NCBI GenBank assembly: GCA_029379385.1
Contig: CM055617.1
Span: 11,999,532-12,063,531, forward strand
Reading direction: 5' to 3'
From: Quillaja saponaria
Taxonomy: Eukaryota; Streptophyta; Magnoliopsida; Fabales; Quillajaceae
Length of the DNA: 64,000 nt
The position numbers and the translations under genes were made by a program. Shown in pieces: positions 48,142 to 59,716 of the stretch; positions within the stretch are counted from its first letter, which is position 1; each line of letters starts with the position of its first letter. Below the pieces are notes generated by a model. It worked only from the letters and a program-made list of their open reading frames with translations, was not told the origin of the DNA and ran no database searches.

Positions 48142-48523
48142 TGATCGTAATACAGGACGGAAGCGGAAACACTATTCGTTCTAGAAAATGCCCTTGACAA
48201 GGGGAACTAAAATTCTAGTACACTAGAATTAAATAATAAAAGAGACAAAAGTCTGAATTTTTATTGATGAAAAGATGAGTCTACAACCAAAGGGAGAACA
48301 TATATTTATAAAGGTTCCAAGGCTCCTACTCTTTCAACCTAAGCAATGTGGGACTAAAAATAAACTCTTATTTATACTAATCTTAAAATATAACTACTCA
48401 TTTTATTTTCCATGTGGGACTAAAAGAAAAAAAGAAATAGAAAACACCTAACTAAACTACTTTCTTTTGGATTTTGCTTGATCGATCTTCTCCATAAATT
48501 CTTGAGCAATATGCTCTGCATTA
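48142..48523 (-). repeat. Gypsy 3' LTR
   Basis: Plus-strand TGATCGTAATACAGGACGG to CTCTGCATTA. It contains the repeated phrase AATGTGGGACTAAAA and pairs with the split 5' LTR. It includes the last codons of the pol frame. Confidence 0.87.
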
Positions 48524-49750
48524 ATCCCTTTCACTTGAGAAAAACTAGCCTTCGAATTAAAATCAGGATACGATAGTCCTTCTAAAGGATAGTATTCATA
48601 CATGTCAACAATATTAAAAGTTTTTGAAATCTCCCAATCACTTGGCAAGTTAATCACGTAAGCATTATCATTGATTTTCTTCACAATTTTGCATAGACCA
48701 TACTTCTTTGGCGTCAACTTATTATAAGTGCCTACTGGAAATCTCTCTTTTCATAAATATACCATAGTCCCATTCATTAAATATCTTCTCTTTTATGCTT
48801 ATCAGCTGATGTCTTGTATTTCGTATTTGACGTTTCCAGTTTCTTCCTCACTTCTGCTTGAACTGACTGAACTTAGTTTGCCATGTTACTTACAACAATG
48901 CACACCCCACGGAGTTTAAGAAGTTGAGATAAATCTAGAGCATATTTTGGAACCTTTCTGTAAACAACATAGAAATGTAACACTTCAATTGAACTATGAA
49001 TTGTATTGTTGTAGGCAAATTTAACTTGGGTCAGTGCAAAATCCCAGTGCTTTGGTTTATTACTACAAATGCTGCGTATAAGGTTTTCCAAAATTCTGTT
49101 TGTGACTTCAGTTTGTGGATCAGACGTGCTACTGAATTTTAAGCTGGCATCAAATCTTTTCCATAAGGTAATCCAAAAATGTGACAAAAACTTAGAGTTT
49201 CTTTCGGAAGTTATGGATTTAGGAACCCTATGAAGTCGCACCACCTCTTGGAAGAACAATCTTGCAATGTGCATTACATTGGTAGTATTTTGACAAGGTA
49301 TAAAATGCGCCATTTTGGAAAACCTGTCAAGAACTACAAACACAGAATCTACTACTCTTTGAGTTCTTCATAATCCCAAGACAAAATCCATAGATAAATC
49401 TTCCTAAATATCTTCAAGAGTAAGCAATGGCTTGTAAAGCCCTGTATTCTGAGATTGTCCTTTCGCAACTTGATAGACTGGGCATTTTTTGACAAGATTT
49501 CTCATATCTCTCTTCAATTATGGCCAATAGTACCTTTCTCCAAGCTAGATATATTTTTGTCACGGCCAAAATAACCAATAAATCCTCCTTTATGTAAGTC
49601 TCTGATGATTTTTTCTCGTGGGGATACTCTTTGAATACATAATTTAATGCTTTTTAATAAATAACCATCCATGACAAGAAAATCTTCAGTAGGTTGTTTT
49701 ATCAAATGTTCTTCCCATATATCTTTCAAATCTGCATAATTCTCATACAA
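48457..49750 (-). pseudogene. Gypsy integrase remnant
   Basis: At 49750-49514 the zinc-binding region reads REKIIRDLHKGGFIGYFGRD; the second histidine expected in that region has become tyrosine. The core at 49343-48873 shows [20 protein letters not shown] (first aspartate present), then [15 protein letters not shown], where the usual catalytic aspartate is changed, and [13 protein letters not shown], where several residues of the HPQTDGQTE motif are lost. The C-terminal part (48717-48457) has KKYGLCKIVKKINDNAYVIN and ends at 48457. Stops separate the pieces. Confidence 0.88.
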
Positions 49751-50008
49751 TTATTTAAGTCACTTGAAACCAATAACTTCACTACTCAATATGACAAGTA
49801 AAGTAGCTTTCTTACTTAAGGCATCTGCAACTTGATTGGAAGCACCAGACTTGTATTTGATCATATAAGGAAATCGCTTTAGATACGAAGCCTACCTAGC
49901 ATGTACCTTGTTCAGGTGTTTTTGATTCTTGAAATGTTTTAGTGCCTTGTGGTCAAAAAAGATTACAAACTCTCGTGGAGTCAGGTATGATTCCCAATGT
50001 CGAAGAGC

Positions 50009-51418
50009 TTAAACCATAACATACAACTCTTGTTTGTAAGTAGACCACTTTTGACATGATTCACTTAACTTCTCACTGAAAAAGGCAATTGGTCTACCCT
50101 TTTGTGACAAAACTACTCTAATGCCAAGGCCACTTGCATCACATTCCACTTGAAACACCTTTTCAAAATTAGGCAATGATAAAACTGGTGCAGTTGTCAG
50201 CTTTTCTTTGATCTCCACAAAATTCTTGTATGCTTCCTCACACCAATAAAATTTCCCTTTCTTCAAGCAATTAGTGATAGGATCAATAATACTAATAAAA
50301 TTCGCGATGAGTTTTTGATAGAATGTAGCTAACCCATGAAAACTACAAACTTCAGCAATAGTTTTAAGTGTTAGCCATTCTCTAATAGCATGTACTTTCT
50401 CATCATCAACATGAATCCCTTTGGAGCTCACAACATACCCTAAGAAAATAAGGTGATCAGTCATGAAATCATATTTCTTCAGGTTGACATATAACTTGTT
50501 GTCTCTTAGAGTATACAAGACTTCTCACAAATGCTTAATATGTTAACTCTTACTTTGACTATAGATTAGAATATCGTCAAAGTAGACAACTACATACTTC
50601 CTTATGAAAGGTTTAAAATGTCATTCTATTTTAGGTTCATGCAATAATGAGGTAGGTTTGGTAGTTTTGGTAGGTTTGCTCCAGGAAAATGTGGTGTTGT
50701 ATGTCCCTTATTGGTGGCAGTCCATCAGGTAGTTCGTCCGGATCAATTTATTGAAATTTAGTCAACAAAGGTTGTACTTCCTTGGAAATGTCAGCTCCAA
50801 ATGTCTCATCATCTTTTACAACCAAAATATATATTGTCCGAAACTCTTTGGATTTAAAGACAAACTTTGACTCATAACTCATAATAGAAAGGAAAGTTTT
50901 CCCTACACTTTAGAAGTTTTGGGCATGTTTTCTCCTTTACTGGTTGGAAGGATAGCAATCTTCTTTTCATTCCACTAGAAAATATAGATGTTGGATTTAC
51001 CACGATGAGTTGCATCCACATCATGTTACCATGCCTTCCGAGTAAAATGTGTCCAACATCCATGTCAAACACATTACAAACAACTTCATCCTTATAAGTT
51101 TTTCGAATCGAAATTGGATCTTGACAAACTTATGTGATAGTTATCCCTTTTTTGATCCATTCAACCGGGATGGATGAGATCTTGTTGGTAACTTCAAATG
51201 CTTCACTAAAGCCTTTGACACAATATTCTCACAACTACCAATATCGATAATCAAGTTGCAAACTTTTTATTGTACCAAACACTGTGATTGAAAGATTTTA
51301 TTGCATTGAGAAGACTCATCTTGCTTTGGGGAGTATAGCAATCTTCGCACCACACAAAATACATGTTCACCTTGTTCATCAATAATCTCTACATTTTCTA
51401 AGTCATCATCTCCTTGCA
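50009..51418 (-). pseudogene. Gypsy protease, RT and RNase H remnant
   Basis: Protease region near 51250-51180 shows [20 protein letters not shown], with the active-site DSG altered to DIG. The entry to RT, DELPDGLPPIRDIQHHI, is near 50740, but most of the fingers and palm are missing before VVVYFDDILIYSQSKS, whose YFDD is at 50584-50573. It continues as [17 protein letters not shown] and [18 protein letters not shown]. RNase H-like sequence follows with [20 protein letters not shown] and [16 protein letters not shown]. The deletion of ~150 or more RT residues makes this copy inactive. Confidence 0.87.
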
Positions 51419-52483
51419 CTACATCGTATTCTCTTTATCATCTTCTCTATGATCAACCAAATTTATTGCCTTACGTGCACGACATTTATTAGATAGATGA
51501 CCAGTCTCACAACACTTAAAACACTTTGTACCTTTTGGTTTAGTATATAGGTTGTTTGAATTTGTATTAGTATGACATGAACTAGTTTGCCTTGTTACAC
51601 CACTGCTATTTGTGTTGGTATTTTGACTTGTATTATTGAGAAATTTAGTCGGTTTAGCCATACTTGGTTTCTCTCTATTAAGGGTATTACGCATTGGTGC
51701 ATTGGAAAATAAATGAGAGAACGTTGGAGTTTGTGTCATTATTGTCTTTGCCTTTATGGCCATGTTGTGAGCTTCATTAACTAATTAATGGCATTCGATC
51801 TTTAATTATATGCTTCAAGCCATTGATGTAGCGTGATGTTTATTGTTCCTCTATTTCAGTTAAGTTGCATCATGCAAAGAGTCGGAGCAACTCTTTAGTG
51901 TAATAGTTAACTGATCAACTTCCTTGAATACAATTCTAATACTATTAGAATTGCAATGTTCATTCTAAAAGGAAGGAATCTTCCTTTAAGTAGTTGTTTC
52001 ATTGTCCTCCAATGCCTCACTTTTATCTTCCCTTGTCAATGCTAATTATTTTGTGAGGTATCCTACCAAGCAACTTCACTCGTTTGTCCTCAGTGACGTC
52101 CATCATGCCGAAAAAATTCTCTACTTTATAAATCCAATCAAGGAAGGCTTCGATGTTGAGATTGTAACTGAAGGTAGGAAGATCGACTTTGATTTTGTAG
52201 TCTTCAACTCTTTTATTTCGTCTAGGCAAATGTTAGTAATCACCATATCCTTCATCTTCGTCTTCATAATCTTCCTTAAAAGCTTGTGGTCATCATGGAT
52301 GGTGGCATCGAGGTTGAACTTTATCTCTATGCATTTGATTGAATATATGGTTGTCCACAATCTCCTCATCTTCATTTTCCTCATAAGTTGGTTCTCTCCA
52401 TGGTTAATTGCATTGAGTTTGAACTTTTTCTCTAACTTGTACTGGATTGACTATGTGGTTGTCGACAAACTCCTCATCTTCAT

Positions 52484-52830
52484 CTTCAAAATCATCATAA
52501 GGTTGTAACCTATGATATTGTGCAGGACCTCGTCAGTTGATGGGTTAGCCATGAACAGAGCATAATCTCTGACATGGTTATTCCCACTATCTTTATGAAC
52601 TTCAAAATCATCATAAGGTTGTAGCCTATGATGTTGTGCAGGACCCCGTCGGTTGATGGGTTGGCCATGAACATAATCTCTGACATGGTTGTTCCTACCA
52701 TCTTCATGAACTTCAAAATCATCATAAGGTTGTAGCCAATGATGATTTCCAAGACTGCCTCAATTGATAGGCTGGCCTCGAGCATCATCTCCGACACAAT
52801 TGTTCCTACTATCTTCACAAACCCTGTTGC
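52484..52830 (-). repeat. Tandem repeat in gag, three ~111-116-bp units
   Basis: Units start CTTCAAAATCATCATAAGG (plus strand) at 52484, 52600 and 52711. Periods of 116 and 111 bases are not both multiples of three, so the units are no longer all in one frame. Confidence 0.88.
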
Positions 52831-53039
52831 TTTTGACTCCCAAGCTGATTAGGATGCCGCAAATCTCCTAGAGTTCACAAGTCATCCTTGATCCTTAATC
52901 ATCCAACCCTACCCTTTGAACCTTTGTCACCATTCTTTGCGTCTTCATTGTCACCCAAAAAGCCAGCATCTCATGATCATCGTCAATAGGATTGTTGTTG
53001 TCATTTCTGCCATTGGCATTGCCATAATCGTCACCATCT

Positions 53040-53130
53040 TGAATTATTAATGAGACTCTGAACCGCTGTCGAGGTTGGCACCATCTCGAATTATTAACAA
53101 GACTCTGAACCTCTGTCGAGGTTCTGATAC
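53040..53130 (-). repeat. Short duplication next to the Gypsy primer site
   Basis: The phrase GAATTATTAA, AGACTCTGAACC, CTGTCGAGGTT occurs twice about 48 bases apart, just inside the 5' LTR. Confidence 0.75.
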
Positions 53131-53134
53131 CACT

Positions 53135-53277
53135 TGACAAAAGACAGAAGCAAAAACCCTGGATTTGTTTTAGCAAATGTCCTTGACAAAGGGAGCTAAA
53201 ATTGTAGCAGACTAGAATTATATAATATAAGAGACAAAAGTCTGAATTTTTATTGATGAAAATATGAGTTTACAATC
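53135..53277 (-). repeat. Gypsy 5' LTR, inner part
   Basis: Plus-strand TGACAAAAGACAG onward. Matches 48142-48285 and is cut by the solo LTR at 53278. Confidence 0.88.
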
Positions 53278-56200
53278 TGTCACACCCCTCCTGGAGACAT
53301 GACTGGCCGAAGGAATGGTAACCAAACCTCCGTAACCCTGACTCAAATAATGGAACGACCATGACTCTTGACTCACCAATGAATAAAACCAAGAGATTAA
53401 AAAGACAAAAGTTAACATTAAAAGTTGGTTAATTATAACAAATCACACTTACTGAAAATTTCGACAGAGGTCCCTTACAATATGGAACATGCCTTAAAAT
53501 ACAGTCCTGTAAACTCTTTTTATTACTCAACATAATACAAAGACCATAAGGAGCTCTGCTCCGTTCACATCATCAACAAAACAAGTACTAGAATATTACA
53601 TCATACCACATTTGACACCCACAGTTCTAATGTGACTGCAAACTTTCATCCTTAACTCTAAGTATGAGATTCCGAGACATACCTTGTTGTTAGCAAAATC
53701 TCATATTAGCGGTTAACTTCTTTTGAGGTCCTGCTACTAAAAAATATAACCACAGGAAAGGAGTGAGTCCTACGGACTCAATGAGTGGAAAATCGTACCC
53801 AAAGGGTACTAGCATCACACAACACAAGCATATCACATATATATTAACATCATATAACATGATTCACATAACATTTCACATTACACATACACATTGTAGG
53901 TTTCACAAATTCACAATTCACATGATACACAAAATCACAAATTTATCAGAGTAATGATATCAAACAAAACAATCAAAGGGCCAACGAGTAACCCAGCCCC
54001 GCACACCAATATCACCCCCTGCCGAGCATTTATGTGCCCGCACACCAAATTAATTTCCCGTACACAATCCATCCCACCGGGGCTGAGCACTCAATTTTAA
54101 AAATATATATCAGAATCAGGATTTCTCACAATTTTTAAATCAGAGTATCCTAGGTGCACCTGGACTTTTAATTTTAGAAATGAAAATCAGTTTCTAGAAA
54201 ATGTTCACGAGTTGGCCCTTATCAAACACAAACAATGTCAACACAGTAGCCAATATCAAGCAAACATTATTCAAGCAAATTACTGAAATACTCCACTAGC
54301 TTACTTTCCATATATCACACCTACTTAAATAAACATATAATCACACATATTAATCTAGCCCCTAAAGGCAGCTATTAACCACTCACTTGTTACCCATTTC
54401 ATTCGTTACTCACACTTGTGTCCATGCGTCTCATCAGGTTCATATTGAAATCCGGAACTGAAATTCATAATTCCAAATACTACTTAGTTCATAAACGTTA
54501 TTGTTATAATCTTTTATTTACTAAACCTATATCTCAACTTATATAGGTTTATTTATGAAAGTTCTTCTTTAAACTATTACATGTCAATTAATATGAATTA
54601 GACTTTAGGTGATAAGGTTATCAATGAAGAGGACTTTTAAATATCTTGACAAAGCATATAATAGGAGAAACCATTAGAAAATAATAGAAAACATTTAGTG
54701 TGTTAAAAATATGAAAACTGTCCAAACTTAAGGTTTGGACTAGTATTCACTTTAACGGTCATATTTTTCTCCATAAAACTCCGAATTCAGTTTCATAAAA
54801 TTTATAAAATACTAGACACATGTAGCTTTATAATGGTATATTATTTGTAATTTTTAGATTTGTATATCAATACAGTTTATTGTTTGAAGTTGCATCAAAT
54901 TATGCAACGCGTAAAATTTTGACAGCTCTAACCTTACCTTAGTTAATTGAACATAACCTTCTCTAGAAAAGGCGAAATCCAATTCCGTTTGTTGGGTTTA
55001 TTAATAGACAAGTATGTCTATCTTTATTATTTATAAAATTTTCCTAAAATCTGTCATTAAACCCACTTAATTTCTTACATGAACAAAAAACAGGGCACTA
55101 AAAATCCTGTATGAACTAGCTGAAGTCTAATGGCTCTAACTCATAGCATACTTAGAACCAAGATACGAAATTTTGCAGACAATATCTCAAGACCATAAGC
55201 TAATTTTATCTTTCGAACTCTTAATTAAATTCTTCCCCGAAGATGCTCAAAATACCAAATTTCTGTTACTTGCGAAATCTGCCCCCTGCACCCCTTCAAA
55301 ACCACTTAACTCTAGATTTACCAAGTTTTAATTAAAAGTTATAGCTAGTTTTCTTGTAAATATTTTATCAAACACATTGGGTGCATAAATTATTTCCCCT
55401 ATAATCTACACCATTCAATTAACCCTTGCATTACTCATGATTCAGTTATGGAATTCAATTCAAATCAATTACCTACTAGTAACCAAATATTCAACTACCT
55501 ATTTGCCCACTAAGACCATGCTCAAATTCCATACTTTCTAGTTAACCATTTAGTTAGTGAAACTTATATACTTAACTATTATGTATACCTTTATATATAT
55601 ATATATACCTATTATTACAATTTTACACGATCCACTTACTCTTGATACTCTTCTTTCCATTATTAATTTCAACTTAAATTAATTATCCAAAGTTAACCAA
55701 GAACCTAAATTATACGTTCCTACCATTTACACAATTTATTTCCAACAAGTCTTTAACAAGCACTCTAATGCCTAAGCTAAATCAAAAGCACTGAAAGCAG
55801 GAAATTTTTTTACCTCCTATCCCTCTTGCTGCCGAGTCCATTAAAGAATCAAAACCCTCCCTCCTTAGCTCCATAACAGACGGCAAAAACTTGGCAAAAC
55901 GAAATGATCAAGCTGCTGCCCAAAACAGGGGACAGCAGCTTTGAGTCTTGGCTGCCAATAAAACCCCCCCTTGACCAAACTGTTTAGCTTGCAAACCACC
56001 AGAGCAGAGGACCTTCACAATTGGCCAACTGCTGCCACAATCAAAGCCCAGCAAGCTGTCTTCTACGCCACTGATGTTTTCCTACAGCTTGCTACAACTA
56101 TCACTAAAAAAAGTGAAGCAAGAACTTCACGAACAAAGCAAGGAAAGAAAAACAGGGCACCCCCACACAAACTCCAAGCTTGCTGTCCCAACCATATCCC

Positions 56201-56957
56201 ATGACAACTTAAACAAGAGAGGAGCTGAACCTATGCAAGTCACCCACAAACAAAGGGAAAAGAGAATAGCTCTCTCGGTTGGAGGTGAAAGAGTACCAGA
56301 ATTTTCTAGAGCCAGGAGGGAAGGCGGTGGAGAGAAATACAAATAGGAAAAAAAAACAAAGAAGGAAACAGGTTGGTGATGGACGTGAGAAAGAGCTAAA
56401 AACAAGACAATAAATAGAAATTGTAAAAGTCAAGGCTTCACTTAACCTTTATGGTGATAAATCATCCTTAAAATATATATATATATCTACATATATAAAT
56501 AATTACTAGTTCTTATTATTATTTTTTAGTTTTTTCTAAATACATGTATCACTTCTTAATTGAATTTTCATAAATTAAATTCGACTTCTAAATAAGTCAA
56601 TAATGTGAATAGAAATTAATTCTTCTACCACATGTATACACATAAATAAATATTTTTTAATGTTAAAACTAATATATGTATATACTTAATTATTGTTTTA
56701 TAATTCGTTATACTTATAACTAATTTTATTTATTAATACACTTTAAATAAAATGAATTGAAGTCCAAGTCAATCTATAATATAAGAACAATACATTTTCT
56801 AATTTTATACATGTAAGTGAGTATATATATATATATATATTTATATACGCTATTATTTATTCACTTTAAACTTAATTTGCCTAAAATTTTATTTATCTAG
56901 TCACGCAGATTATGTACAAACATTCTGAAACATACATTAAATTATTGGTATATCACA
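53278..56957 (-). mobile_element. Long solo LTR, copy 2 (3.7 kb), nested in the Gypsy 5' LTR
   Basis: Plus-strand TGTCACACCCCTCCTGG to GGTATATCACA, with exact target copies CAATC at 53273-53277 and 56958-56962. The Gypsy LTR resumes immediately afterwards. There are no internal LTRs, gag or pol, so I read it as a solo LTR of a large Gypsy-type element. It is homologous to 37910-41199, minus that copy's MITE. Frames at 55971-56433 lie in a GC-richer leader-like segment and show no domain. Confidence 0.82.
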
Positions 56958-56962
56958 CAATC

Positions 56963-57197
56963 AAAGGGAGAACTTATATTTATAAAGATTCTAAGGCTGC
57001 TACTCTTTCTACCTAAGCAATGTGGGACTAAAAATAAACTTCTTATTTATACTAATCCTAAAACATAACTACTCCTTTTATTTTCCATGTGGGACTAAAG
57101 GAAAAAAAAAATAGAAAACACCTAACTAAACTATTTTCTCTTGGATTTTGCTTGATCGATCTTCTTCATAAATTCTTGGGCAATATACTCCGCATCA
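56963..57197 (-). repeat. Gypsy 5' LTR, outer part
   Basis: Matches 48290-48523 (for example TTGCTTGATCGATCTTC) and ends CTCCGCATCA. Confidence 0.88.
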
Positions 57198-57802
57198 GAT
57201 AGCATACTAGCCTTAATATGTTAACTAATCTAAAATTTTAATTTTTTTTTTAATTTACAATTTTTCTTGTATTTTGTAAGATTTATTATTAAAATATTAA
57301 TTGGTGTACTAGACTAGCTTGCTATATATCATTGTGTCATCGTATTATTTTTATAATAATAATTTTTTATTCTATGAATTTTTAAATTTTCAAAAAGTAT
57401 TTTGTTACTTAGTTTTAATTTTCAATATTCATATATCTTTTATATTTAAGAAAAAATTTAAATTTAAATTTGACATTAATTCTAATTGCTAACTTAATTT
57501 AAAGATATATTTGTTCTAATTTTTTTGAAATTAATCACCTCAAATAAGTAATGAAGAAATAAAAAAAAAAAATTAGTCATTATAATAAATTTTTTTGGTA
57601 GGGACACAAATTAGAAAGGTTACAGAGTAGCCACTTAATAGCAACTTCTGAAACAGATGGTGGCACCCTAGACATGTTGGGAAATGGGAGTCTATATATG
57701 CTATGACATGTTGGGAAATGGGAGTCTATATATGCTATGACTATTTACAAGGACAAATCCTATGAGGAGTTGAAATGGGAGGACTATGAACTAGAAGATA
57801 AA
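57198..57802. other. AT-rich spacer before the hAT element
   Basis: No gene. Holds one copy of a 24-base direct repeat (57601-57624) and a perfect 34-bp tandem duplication (57671-57738). Confidence 0.6.
57671..57738. repeat. Perfect 34-bp tandem duplication
   Basis: Two identical adjacent 34-base units beginning GACATGTTGGGAAATGGGAG. Confidence 0.95.
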
Positions 57803-57810
57803 GGTAGGAC

Positions 57811-59716
57811 CAAGGAACATAACTTCATGTCGATTCGCCCATTTCGGGCGAATCGATTCGGTTTCCACACACATGAAAACGAATCACGTACACAGAAATG
57901 AAAGTTTGTAGTGTCGGTGGAAACGGAGCCAATTCCACCGTTTCCAATCGAAACGAATCAACACAAAAGTAATAAAATTCCAAAATTGTAGGTCTGTAGG
58001 TACGAAAAGGGGAAGAAAAAGAAAAAGCAAAAGCAAAAGTGGAAAATTTTGAAGGAAAAAAAAGGCAGTAGATAATTGAAGGAAGAGATACTCATCTGTT
58101 TTTGAAGAAGATGATGGGAGAGCTTGCACTTCGCAGGAGTGAGAGAGACGATTCTCTTGCAAGAGCCAGAGTCGATCAGGTGTGAAATTTGAGCTGTTGG
58201 AGACGAAGTTGAAGAAGAAAGAGTTGTAAGCTTCCAGTTGCAGAGAAGTCGCTGGAGAGAAGAAGCAGAGACTAGAGAAAGAAGAGGCAGAGACCAAGAA
58301 AGGTGCAACGCTGCGTTTCTACGAGTATAAATTTTTTTTCTTTTTTTTTTTGTAATTAGCATATTGGACTTGGGCTTGGGCATAAAATCTGTTAACCAAT
58401 TTTTTTTTACTTTTTTTTTTCTTTTCCTTGTTTTGACAATAAATCATATATATATATCAAAATATATATATTGGACTTTTTATTTTAAAATTAATTTAAT
58501 TGTTGAAATAGTGAAAAAAATTAATAAATATTTGTTTATATATGTTTATTAACTTAGAATATTAGTAAATATGAATAAGTTAGAAAATAATATTTGTGTC
58601 ATTAACATGTAACATTAGTAAATATGAATTAATTAGATTTTTTTTTAAATTTCAATTATTATCTAATTTTTTATTATATAATTTATTTAAACTTTCAATT
58701 ATTACTATTTATTTATAGATAGCATAAACAATGAGATTTTTATTTTAAAGTTAGTTTAATTTTTAAAATAGTGAAAAAAATTATAAATATAAATTATTTA
58801 TATATAGTCATTAACTTAGAACATTAGTAGACATGAATTATTTATAAACTAATTTTTAAATTCATTATCCTATAACATAGTAAATATGACTTAATTAGAA
58901 AATACATTTTTTTTAATTATTTTTTTATATCAATTTAAATTATTTAAATTTGCAACTATTGTAATTTATATAATTTCAATTATTATTTTTTGATTTAATT
59001 TCAATTATTATCTAATTTTTTATTATATAATTTATTTAAACTTTCAATTATTACTATTTATTTATAGATAGCATAAACAATGAGGTTTTTATTTTAAAGT
59101 TAGTTTAATTTTTAAAATAGTGAAAAAAATAATAAATATAAATTATTTATATATGGTCATTAACTTAGAACATTAGTATACATGAATTATTTATAAACTA
59201 ATTTTTAACTTCATTATCCTATAACATCAGTAAATATGACTTAATTAGAAAATACATTTTTTTTAATTGTTTTTTTCTATCAATTTAATTTATTTAAATT
59301 TGCAACTATTGTAATTTATATAATTTCAATTATTATTTTTGATTTAATTTCAATTATTATCTATTTTTTTATTATATAATTTATTTAAAATAGTGAAAAA
59401 TAATAATAAATATAAATTATTTATATATGGTCATTAACTTAGAACATTAGTAGACATGAATTATTTATAACTTAATTTTTAAATTCATTATCCTATAACA
59501 TCAGTAAATATGACTTAATTAGAAAATAAATTTTTTTTAATTATTTTTTTCTATCAATTTAATTTATTTAAATTTGCAACTACTGTAATTTACATAATTT
59601 CAATTTTTTTTATTTAATTTCAATTATTATCTTTTTCCTATCAATTTAATTTATTTAAATTTTTAGTGTAATTTAATTAGATTACATGTTTATATTTTTA
59701 CAGTTAAAAATAAAAT
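57811..59716 (+). other. hAT 5' subterminal and leader region
   Basis: After the terminus come CGATTCGCCCATTTCGGGCG-type palindromic motifs, a purine-rich segment (58000-58330) that may be the first untranslated exon, then AT-rich repeats. A splice-acceptor-like TTTTTACAG ends near 59703, just before the transposase ATG, consistent with a 5' UTR intron. Antisense frames at 57884-58383 have no domain. Confidence 0.5.
58470..59640. repeat. Tandem repeats in the hAT leader, ~349-bp unit
   Basis: The phrase TCATTAACTTAGAACATTAG recurs at 58809, 59158 and 59431, with a more diverged copy near 58545. Spacing is 349 bases, then 273 in the last unit, which has an internal deletion. Confidence 0.85.

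Larger units (their letters stand above)
51419..53130 (-). pseudogene. Gypsy gag remnant
   Basis: From the primer site downward: an N-terminal acidic/asparagine-rich part with a triplicated segment (52484-52830), then VDLPTFSYNLNIEAFLDWIY and VENFFGMMDVTEDKRVKLLG near 52190-52060 (retrotransposon gag domain), and a C-terminal segment at 51763-51419. That last segment carries an intact zinc knuckle C81-X2-C84-X4-H89-X4-C94 (CFKCCETGHLSNKC). Frameshifts and stops separate the parts. The longer plus-strand frame at 52002-52508 is its antisense shadow. Confidence 0.85.
48142..57197 (-). mobile_element. Ty3/Gypsy retrotransposon, interrupted and decayed
   Basis: 3' LTR 48142-48523; coding interior 48457-53130; 5' LTR 53135-53277 plus 56963-57197. 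Primer site TGGTATCAGAACC lies directly inside the 5' LTR, and purine tract AAGTGAAAGGGAT precedes the 3' LTR. Order gag, protease, RT, RNase H, integrase is typical of Gypsy. AGCAT occurs at 48137-48141 and at 57201-57205, three bases beyond the LTR end, a probable target duplication. A 3.7-kb solo LTR sits within the 5' LTR. Gag and pol frames are broken. Confidence 0.92.

Noticed and set aside
52002..52508. 168-codon plus-strand frame with hydrophobic runs that look like membrane segments
   Set aside because: It is antisense to the Gypsy gag domain, whose family motifs are on the minus strand; the hydrophobic pattern comes from the complement of an acidic/charged gag.
55971..56433. Cluster of overlapping frames on both strands in the 3.7-kb solo LTR
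   Set aside because: Mutually overlapping, no domain, and located in a leader-like part of an LTR; not conserved as an open frame in the other copy by eye.
57884..58383. Two overlapping minus-strand frames of 137-141 codons
   Set aside because: They lie in the purine-rich leader of the hAT element; Leu/Phe/Ser-rich shadow of GAA-rich sequence, no domain.
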